Positions 52,501 to 62,417 of a DNA stretch of 64,000 nt are shown piece by piece. A program made the translations under genes and the position numbers. Within the stretch, counting starts at the first letter, position 1; each line of letters begins with the position of its first letter. Origin of the DNA: Hydractinia symbiolongicarpus (taxonomy: Eukaryota; Cnidaria; Hydrozoa; Anthoathecata; Hydractiniidae); NCBI RefSeq assembly GCF_029227915.1, contig NC_079876.1:1242001-1306000 (forward strand), in the 5' to 3' direction. The notes under the pieces are model-generated. The model made no database searches. It saw only the letters and a program-made list of their open reading frames with translations, and was not told where the DNA came from.

Positions 52501-54617
52501 AGACTTGTAGTTTTTAAAAATGTTTTCATTTTTGATGAGACGCTGAATAAAAGAAGTTTAATCGCCGGCAAACGAAAACCCGCGATTTCCCGTAAATCCC
52601 GGGCTTCGCCCGTATAGTCAAAAGTATACAAAGAAAGTACCCAGGGAGTAAACTCATTTCCAGAACGATTTTTTAAATTATTTTTTCACCACTAAAACGC
52701 ATAAGACTTGTAGTTTTTAAAAATGTTTTCATTTTTGATGACACGCTGAATAAAAGAAGTTTAATCGCCGGCAAACGAAAACCCGCGATTTCTCGTAAAT
52801 CCTGGCTTGGCCCGTATAGTCAAAAGTATACAAAGAAAGTACCCAGGGAGTAAACTCATTTTCCGAACGATTTTTTAAATCACTTTTTCACCACTAAAAC
52901 GCATGAGACTTGTAGTTTTTAAAAATGTTTTCCTTTTTGATGAGACGCTGAAAAAAAGCAGTTTAATCTCCGGCAAACGAAAACCTGCGATTTCCCTAAA
53001 TCCCGGACTCGGCCCGTATAGTCAAAAGTATACAAAGAAAGTACCCAGGGAGTAAACTCATTTCCAGAACGATTTTTTAAATTATTTTTTCACCACTAAA
53101 ACGCATAAGACTTGTAGTTTTTAAAAATGTTTTTATTTTTGATGAAACGCTGAATAAAAGAAGTTTAATCGCCGGCAAACGAAAACCCGCGATTTCCCGT
53201 AAATCCCGGGCTTCGCCCGTATAGTCAAATGTATACAAAGAAAAGACCCAGGGAGTAAACTCATTTCCCGAACGATTTTTTAAATTATTTTTTCACCACT
53301 AAAACGCATGAGACTTGTAGTTTTCAAAAATGTTTTCATTTTTGATGAGACGCTGAATAAAAGCAGTTTAATCGCCGGCAAACGAAAACCTGCGATTTCC
53401 CGTAAATCCCGGACTCGGCCCGTATAGTCAAAAGTATACAAAGAAAGTACCCAGGGAGTAAACTCATTTCCAGAACGATTTTTTAAATTATTTTTTCACC
53501 ACTAAAACGCATAAGACTTGTAGTTTTTAAAAATGTTTTCATTTTTGATGAGACGGTGAATAAAAGAAGTTTAATCGCCGGCAAACGAAAACCTGCGATT
53601 TCCCGTAAATCCTGGACTCGGCCCGTATAGTCAAAAGTATACAAAGAAAGTACCCAGGGGGTAAACTCATTTCCCAAACAATTTTTTAAATTATTATTTC
53701 ACCACTAAAACGCATGAGACTTGTAGTTTTCAAGAATGTTTTCATTTTTGATGAGACGCTGAATAAAAGCAGTTTAATCGCCGGCAAACGAAAACCTGCG
53801 ATTTCCCGTAAATCCCGGACTCGGCCCGTATAGTCAAAAGTATACAAAGAAAGTACCCAGGGAGTAAACTCATTTCCAGAACGATTTCTTAAATTATTTT
53901 TTCACCACTAAAACGCATAAGACTTGTAGTTTTTAAAAATGTTTTCATTTTTGATGAGACGCTGAATAAAAGAAGTTTAATCGCCGGCAAACGAAAACCT
54001 GCGATTTCCCGTAAATCCTGGACTCGGCCCGTATAGTCAAAAGTATACAAAGAAAGTACCCAGGGGGTAAACTCATTTCCCAAACGATTTTTTAAATTAT
54101 TATTTCACCACTAAAACGCATGAGACTTGTAGTTTTCAAGAATGTTTTCATTTTTGATGAGACACTGAATAAAAGCAGTTTAATCGCCGGCAAACGAAAA
54201 CCCGCGATTTCCCGTAAATCCCGGGCTTGGCACGTATAGTCGAATGTATACAAAGAAAGTACCCTGTGAGTAAACTCATTTCCAGAACGATTTTTTAAAT
54301 TATTTTTTCATCACTAAAACGCATAAGACTTGTAGTTTTTAAAAATGTTTTCATTTTTGATGAGACGCTGAATAAAAGAAGTTTAATCGCCGGCAAACGA
54401 AAACCCGCGATTTCCCGTAAATCCCGGGCTTCGCCCGTATAGTCAAATGTATACAAAGAAAGTACCCAGGGAGTAAACTCATTTCCCGATCGATTTTTTA
54501 AATTATTTTTTCACCACTAAAACGCATGAGACTTGTAGTTTTCAAAAATGTTTTTATTTTTGATGAGACGCTGAAAAAAAGAAGTTTAATCGCCGGCAAA
54601 CGAAAACCCGCGATTTC
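49549..54617 (+). repeat. 25-monomer HOR, copy 2 (5,069 bp)
   Basis: Each private marker of the preceding unit reappears 5,069 bp later: 'caaaaaag' near 51,416, 'gaaaagaccc' at 53240, 'gacggtgaat' at 53552, 'gatttctt' near 53,883 and 'cccgatcg' near 54,485. In the stretches I laid side by side I found no mismatch. By contrast the 29-mer copies differ by scattered bases, for example 'aacgttttttt' near 39,283 versus 'aacgattttt' one unit on. This is the freshest large duplication in the window. Confidence 0.88.
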
Positions 54618-57600
54618 CCGTAAATCCCGGGCTTCGCCCGTATAGTCAAATGTATACAAAGAAAGTACCCAGGGAGTAAACTCATTTCCCGAACGATTTT
54701 TTAAATTATTTTTTCACCACTAAAACGCATGAGACTTGTAGTTTTCAAAAATGTTTTCATTTTTGATGAGACGCTGAATAAAAGCAGTTTAATCGCCGGC
54801 AAACGAAAACCTGCGATTTCCCGTAAATCCCGGACTCGGCTCGTATAGTCAAAAGTATACAAAGAAAGTACCCAGGGAGTAAACTGATTTCCAGAACGAT
54901 TTTTTAAATTATTTTTTCGCCACTAAAACGCATAAGACTTGTAGTTTTTAAAAATGTTTTCATTTTTGATGAGACGCTGAATAAAAGAAGTTTAATCGCC
55001 GGCAAACGAAAACCCGCGATTTCCCGTAAATCCCGGGCTTGGCCCGTATAGTCAAAAGTATACAAAGAAAGTACCCAGGGAGTAAACTCATTTCCCGAAC
55101 GATTTTTTAAATTACTTTTTCACCACTAAAACGCATGAGACTTGTAGTTTTTAAAAATGTTTTCATTTTTGATGAGACGCTGAATAAAAGAAGTTTAATC
55201 GCCGGCAAACGAAAACCCGCGATTTCCCGTAAATCCCGGGCTTGGCCCGTATAGTCAAAAGTATACAAAGAAAGTACCCAGGGAGTAAACTCATTTCCCG
55301 AACGATTTTTTAAATTACTTTTTCACCACTAAAACGCATGAGACTTGTAGTTTTCAAAAATGTTTTCATTTTTGATGAGACTCTGAAAAAAAGCAGTTTA
55401 ATCGCCGGCAAACGAAAACCCGCGATTTCCCGTAAATTCCCGGCTTGGCACGTATAGTCGAATGCATACAAAGAAAGTACCCTGTGAGTAAACTCATTTC
55501 CAGAAGGATTTTTTAAATTATTTTTTCATCACTAAAACGCATAAGACTTGTAGTTTTTAAAAATGTTTTCATTTTTGATGAGACGCTGAATAAAAGAAGT
55601 TTAATCGCCGGCAAACAAAAACCCGCGATTTCCCGTAAATCCCGGCTTGGCCCGTATAGTCAAAAGTATACAAAGAAAGTACCCAGGAAGTAAAGTCATT
55701 TCCCGAACGATTTTTTAAATTATTTTTTCACCACTAAAACGCATGAGACTTGTAGTTTTCAAAAATGTTTTCATTTTTGATGAGACGCTGAAAAAAAGCA
55801 GTTTAATCTCCGGCAAACGAAAACCTGCGATTTCCCTAAATCCCAGACTCGGTCCGTATAGTCAAAAGTTTACAAAGAAAGTACCCAGGGAGTAAACTCA
55901 TTTCCAGAACGATTTTTTAAATTATTTTTTCACCACTAAAACGCATAAGACTTGTAGTTTTTAAAAATGTTTTTATTTTTGATGAAACGCTGAATAAAAG
56001 AAGTTTAATCGCCGGCAAACGAAAACCCGCGATTTCCCGTAAATGCCGGGCTTCGCCCGTATAGTCAAATGTATACAAAGAAAGTACCAAGGGAGTAAAC
56101 TCATTTCCCGAACGATTTTTTAAATTATTTTTCACCACTAAAACGCATGAGACTTGTAGTTTTCAAGAATGTTTTCATTTTTGATGAGACGCTGAATAAA
56201 AGCAGTTTAATCGCCGGCAAACGAAAACCCGCGATTTCCCGTAAATCCCGGGCTTGGCACGTATAGTCGAATGTATACAAAGAAAGTACCCAGGGAGTAA
56301 ACTCATTTCCCGAACGATTTTTTAAATTATTTTTTCACCACTAAAACGCATGAGACTTGTAGTTTTCAAAAATGTTTTCATTTTTGATGAGACGCTGAAT
56401 AAAAGCAGTTTAATCGCCGGCAAACGAAAACCCGCGATTTCCCGTAAATCCCGGGCTTGGCACGTATAGTCGAATGTATACAAAGAAAGTACCCTGTGAG
56501 TAAACTCATTTCCAGAACGATTTTTTAAATTATTTTTTCATCACTAAAACGCATAAGACTTGTAGTTTTTAAAAATGTTTTCATTTTTGATGAGACGCTG
56601 AAAAAAAGAAGTTTAATCGCCGGCAAACGAAAACCCGCGATTTCCCGTAAATCCCGGGCTTCGCCCGTATAGTCAAATGTATACAAAGAAAGTACCCAGG
56701 GAGTAAACTCATTTCCCGAACGATTTTTTAAATTATTTTTTCACCACTAAAACGCATGAGACTTGTAGTTTTCAAAAATGTTTTCATTTTTGATGAGACG
56801 CTGAATAAAAGCAGTTTAATCGCCGGCAAACGAAAACCTGCGATTTCCCGTAAATCCCGGACTCGGCCCGTATAGTCAAAAGTATACAAAGAAAGTACCC
56901 AGGGAGTAAACTCATTTCCAGAACGATTTTTTAAATTATTTTTTCACCACTAAAACGCATAAGACTTGTAGTTTTTAAAAATGTTTTCATTTTTGATGAG
57001 ACGCTGAATAAAAGAAGTTTAATCGCCGGCAAACGAAAACCCGCGATTTCCCGTAAATCCCGGGCTTGGCCCGTATAGTCAAAAGTATACAAAGAAAGTA
57101 CCCAGGGAGTAAACTCATTTCCCGAACGATTTTTTAAATTACTTTTTTACCACTAAAAAGCATAAGACTTGTAGTTTTTAAAAATGTTTTCATTTTTGAT
57201 GAGACGCTGAATAAAAGAAGTTTAATCGCCGGCAAACGAAAACCCCCGATTTCCCGTAAATCCCGGGCTTGGCCCGTATAGTCAAAAGTATACAAAGAAA
57301 GTACCCAGGGAGTAAACTCATTTCCCAAACGATTTTTTAAATTACTTTTTCACCATTAAAACGCATGAGACTTGTAGTTTTCAAAAATGTTTTCATTTTT
57401 GATGAGACTCTGAAAAAAAGCAGTTTAATCGCCGGCAAACGAAAACCTGCGATTTCCCTAAATCCCGGACTCGGCCCGTATAGTCAAAAGTATACAAAGA
57501 TAGTACCCAGGGAGTAAACTCATTTCCAGAACGATTTTTTAAATTATTTTTTCACCACTAAAACGCATAAGACTTGTAGTTTTTAAAAATGTTTTCATTT

Positions 57601-59962
57601 TTGATGAGACGCTGAATAAAAGAAGTTTAATCGCCGGCAAACGAAAACCCGCGATTTCCCGTAAATCCCGGCTTGGCCCGTATAGTCAAAAGTATACAAA
57701 GAAAGTACCCAGGAAGTAATCTCATTTCCCAAACGATTTTTTAAATTATTATTTCACCACTAAAACGCATGAGACTTGTAGTTTTCAAGAATGTTTTCAT
57801 TTTTGATGAGACGCTGAATAAAAGCAGTTTAATCGCCGGCAAACGAAAACCCGCGATTTCCCGTAAATTCCGGGCTTGGCACGTATAGTCGAATGCATAC
57901 AAAGAAAGTACCCTGTGAGTAAACTCATTTCCAGAACGATTTTTTAAATTATTTTTTCATCACTAAAACGCATAAGACTTGTAGTTTTTAAAAATGTTTT
58001 CATTTTTGATGAGACGCTGAATAAAAGAAGTTTAATCGCCGGCAAACAAAACCCCGCGATTTTCCGTAAATCCCGGCTTGGCCCGTATAGTCAAAAGTAT
58101 ACAAAGAAAGTACCCAGGAAGTAAAGTCATTTCCCGAACGATTTTTTAAATTATTTTTTCACCACTAAAACGCATGAGACTTGTAGTTTTCAAAAATGTT
58201 TTCATTTTTGATGAGACGCTGAAAAAAAAGCAGTTTAATCTCCGGCAAACGAAAACCTGCGATTTCCCTAAATCCCGGACTCGGTCCGTATAGTCAAAAG
58301 TATACAAAGAAAGTACCCAGGGAGTAAACTCATTTCCAGAACGATTTTTTAAATTATTTTTTCACCACTAAAACGCATAAGACTTGTAGTTTTTAAAAAT
58401 GTTTTCATTTTTGATGAGACGCTGAATAAAAGAAGTTTAATCGCCGGCAAACGAAAACCCGCGATTTCCCGTAAATCCCGGGCTTCGCCCGTATAGTCAA
58501 ATGTATACAAAGAAAGTACCCAGGGAGTAAACTCATTTCCCGAACGATTTTTTAAATTATTTTTTCACCACTAAAACGCATGAGACTTGTAGTTTTCAAA
58601 AATGTTTTCATTTTTGATGAGACGCTGAATAAAAGCAGTTTAATCGCCGGCAAACGAAAACCTGCGATTTCTCGTAAATCCCGGACTCGGCCCGTATAGT
58701 CAAAAGTATACAAAGACAGTACCCAGGGAGTAAACTCATTTCCAGAACGATTTTTTAAATTATTTTTTCACCACTAAAACGCATAAGACTTGTAGTTTTA
58801 AAAAATGTTTTCATTTTTGATGAGACGCTGAATAAAAGAAGTTTAATCGCCGGCAAACGAAAACCCGCGATTTCCCGTAAATCCCGGGCTTGGCCCGTAT
58901 AGTCAAAAGTATACAAAGAAAGTACCCAGGGAGTAAACTCATTTCCCGAACGATTTTTTAAATTACTTTTTCACCACTAAAACGCATGAGACTTGTAGTT
59001 TTCAAAAATGTTTTCATTTTTAATGAGACTCTGAAAAAAAGCAGTTTAATCGCCGGCAAACGAAAACCTGCGATTTACCTAAATCCCGGACTCGGCCCGT
59101 ATAGTCAAAAGTATACAAAGAAAGTACCCAGGGAGTAAACTCATTGCCGGAACGATTTTTTAAATTATTTTTTCACCACTAAAACGCATAAGACTTGTAG
59201 TTTTTAAAAATGTTTTCATTTTTGATGAGACGCTGAATAAAAGAAGTTTAATTGCCGGCAAACGAAAACCCGCGATTTCCCGTAAATCCCGGCTTGGCCC
59301 GTAGAGTCAAAAGTATACAAAGAAAGTACCCAGGAAGTAATCTCATTTCCCGAACGATTTTTTAAATTATTATTTCACCACTAAAACGCATAAGACTTGT
59401 AGTTTTCAAGAATGTTTTCATTTTTGATGAGACGCTGAATAAAAGCAGTTTAATCGCCGGCAAACGAAAACCCGCGATTTCCCGTAAATTCCGGGCTTGG
59501 CACGTATAGTCGAATGCATACAAAGAAAGTACCCTGTGAGTAAACTCATTTTCAGAACGATTTTTTAAATTATTTTTTCACCACTAAAACGCATAAGACT
59601 TGTAGTTTTTAAAAATGTTTTCATTTTTGATGAGACGCTGAATAAAAGAAGTTTAATCGCCGGCAAACGAAAACCCGCGATTTCCCGTAAATCCCGGGCT
59701 TCGCCTGTATAGTCAAATGTATACAAAGAAAGTACCCAGGCAGTAAACTCATTTCCCGAACGATTTTTTAAATTATTTTTTCACCACTAAAACGCATGAC
59801 ACTTGTAGTTTTCAAAAATGTTTTCATTTTTGATGAGACGCTGAATAAAAGCAGTTTAATCGCCGGCAAACGAAAACCTGCGATTTCCCGTAAATCCCGG
59901 ACTCGGCCCGTATAGTCAAAAGTATACAAAGAAAGTACCCAGGGAGTAAACTCATTTCCAGA

Positions 59963-60075
59963 ACGATTTTTTAAATTATTTTTTCACCACTAAAACGCAT
60001 AAGACTTGTAGGTTTTAAAAACTTTGTATACAAAGTATACAAAGAAAGTACCCAGGAAGTAAACTCATTTTCAGA
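59963..60075 (+). repeat. Truncated monomer (113 bp) with palindromic junction, copy 1
   Basis: The unit starts normally but after 'gcataagacttgtaggttttaaaaa' it jumps over the central ~100 bp (A/T hairpin loop to GC hairpin) and resumes at 'aaagtatacaaagaaag'. Ten bases, CTTTGTATAC, are inserted at the join. They are the exact reverse complement of the GTATACAAAG that follows. Confidence 0.93.
60021..60036. repeat. 16-bp perfect palindrome at deletion junction, copy 1
   Basis: ACTTTGTATACAAAGT reads the same on both strands. It is formed by an inverted 10-base duplicate next to the normal 'gtatacaaag' element. A normal monomer has only the right half. The pattern fits a template-switch or fold-back repair event. 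Confidence 0.93.
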
Positions 60076-60884
60076 ACGATTTTTTAAATTATTTTTTCAC
60101 CACTAAAACGCATAAGACTTGTAGTTTTTAAAAATGTTTTCATTTTTGATGAGACGCTGAATAAAAGAAGTTTAATCGCCGGCAAACAAAAACCCGCGAT
60201 TTCCCGTAAATCCCGGCTTGGCCCGTATAGTCAAAAGTATACAAAGAAAGTACCCAGGAAGTGAAGTCATTTCCCGAACGATTTTTTAAATTATTTTTTC
60301 ACCACTAAAACGCATGAGACTTGTAGTTTTAAAAAATGTTTTCATTTTTGATGAGACGGTGAAAAAAAGCAGTTTAATCTCCGGCAAACGAAAACCTGCG
60401 ATTTCCCTAAATCCCGGACTCGGTCCGTATAGTCAAAAGTATACAAAGAAAGTACCCAGGGAGTAAACTCATTTCCAGAACGATTTTTTAAATTATTTTT
60501 TCACCACTAAAACGCATAAGACTTGTAGTTTTTAAAAATGTTTTCATTTTTGATGAGACGCTGAATAAAAGAAGTTTAATCGCCGGCAAACCAAAACCCG
60601 CGATTTCCCGTAAATCCCGGGCTTTGCCCGTATAGTCAAATGTATACAAAGAAAGTACCCAGGGAGTAAACTCATTTCCCGAACGATTTTTAAATTATTT
60701 TTTCACCACTAAAACGCATGAGACTTGTAGTTTTCAAAAAGGTTTTCATTTTTGATGAGACGCTGAATAAAAGCAGTTTAATCGCCGGCAAACGAAAACC
60801 TGCGATTTCCCGTAAATCCCGGACTCGGCCCGTATAGTCAAAAGTATACAAAGAAAGTACCCAGGGAGTAAACTCATTTCCAGA

Positions 60885-60997
60885 ACGATTTTTTAAATTA
60901 TTTTTTCACCACTAAAACGCATAAGACTTGTAGTTTTTAAAAACTTTGTATACAAAGTATACAAAGAAAGTACCCAGGGAGTAAACTCATTTTCAGA
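60885..60997 (+). repeat. Truncated monomer (113 bp) with palindromic junction, copy 2
   Basis: Same length and same deletion junction as the unit at 59963, four full monomers downstream (start-to-start 922 bp = 113 + 809). It differs by single bases, such as 'tagtttttaa' here versus 'taggttttaa' in the first. The deletion therefore happened once and was then copied by a block duplication of five units. Confidence 0.93.
60943..60958. repeat. 16-bp perfect palindrome at deletion junction, copy 2
   Basis: ACTTTGTATACAAAGT again, identical to 60021-60036. No other copy was seen in the window. Confidence 0.93.
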
Positions 60998-61199
60998 ACG
61001 ATTTTTTAAATTATTTTTCACCACTAAAACGCATAAGACTTGTAGTTTTTAAAAATGTTTTCATTTTTGATGAGACGCTGAATAAAACAAGTTTAATCGC
61101 CGGCAAACGAAAACCCGCGATTTCCCGTAAATCCCGGGCTTCGCCCGTATAGTCAAATGTATACAAAGAAAGTACCCAGGGAGTAAACGCATTTCCCGA

Positions 61200-62417
61200 A
61201 CGATTTTTTAAATTATTTTTTCACCACTAAAACGCATGAGACTTGTAGTTTTCAAAAATGTTTTCATTTTTGGTGAGACGCTGAATAAAAGCAGTTTAAT
61301 CGCCGGCAAACGAAAACCTGCGATTTCCCGTAAATCCCGGACTCGGCCCGTATAGTCAAAAGTATACAAAGAAAGTACCCAGGGAGTAAACTCATTTCCA
61401 GAACGATTTTTTAAATTATTTTTTCACCACTAAAACGCATAAGACTTGTAGTTTTTAAAAATGTTTTCATTTTTGATGAGACGCTGAATAAAAGAAGTCT
61501 AATCGCCGGCAAACGAAAATCCGCGATTTCCCGTAAATCCCGGGCTTGGCCCGTATAGTCAAAAGTATACAAAGAAAGTACCCAGGGAGTAAACTCATTT
61601 CCAGAACGATTTTTTAAATTATTTTTTCACCACTAAAACGCATAAGACTTGTAGTTTTTAAAAATGTTTTCATTTTTGATGAGACGCTGAATAAAAGAAG
61701 TTTAATCGCCGGCAAACGAAAACCCGCGATTTCCCGTAAATCCCGGGCTTCGCCCGTATAGTCAAATGTATACAAAGAAAGTACCCAGGGAGTAAACTCA
61801 TTTCCCGAACGATTTTTTAAATTATTTTTTCACCACTAAAACGCATGAGACTTGTAGTTTTCAAAAATGTTTTCATTTTTGGTGAGACGCTGAATAAAAG
61901 CAGTTTAATCGCCGGCAAACGAAAACCTGCGATTTCCCGTAAATCCCGGACTCGGCCCGTATAGTCAAAAGTATACAAAGAAAGTACCCAGGGAGTAAAC
62001 TCATTTCCAGAACGATTTTTTAAATTATTTTTTCACCACTAAAACGCATAAGACTTGTAGTTTTTAAAAATGTTTTCATTTTTGATGAGACGCTGAATAA
62101 AAGAAGTCTAATCGCCGGCAAACGAAAATCCGCGATTTCCCGTAAATCCCGGGCTTGGCCCGTATAGTCAAAAGTATACAAAGAAAGTACCCAGGGAGTA
62201 AACTCATTTCCAGAACGATTTTTTAAATTATTTTTTCACCACTAAAACGCATAAGACTTGTAGTTTTTAAAAATGTTTTCATTTTTGATGAGACGCTGAA
62301 TAAAAGAAGTTTAATCGCCGGCAAACGAAAACCCGCGATTTCCCGTAAATCCCGGGCTTCGCCCGTATAGTCAAATGTATACAAAAAAAGTACCCAGGGA
62401 GTAAACTCATTTCCCGA
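61200..62417 (+). repeat. Trimer duplication (2 x 609 bp)
   Basis: Blocks 61200-61808 and 61809-62417 each contain an A monomer with the private 'tttttggtgagacg' (61272 and 61881), a B monomer with 'gaagtctaatc' and 'aaaatccgcgattt', and a B monomer with the TTC hairpin loop. A third block from 62418 starts alike but lacks these markers. Few differences are visible ('gtaaacgcattt' just before the first block, 'caaaaaaagtac' near the end of the second). Confidence 0.85.

Noticed and set aside
55917-56138. 73-codon minus-strand open frame
   Set aside because: A longer version of the same recurrent monomer frame, extended into the next unit by a T-run length change near 56,130. Not a gene.
60021-60036. 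Transposon end or target-site duplication at the palindrome
   Set aside because: There is no inserted element. The surrounding sequence is satellite on both sides with an internal deletion, and the extra bases are an inverted copy of local sequence.
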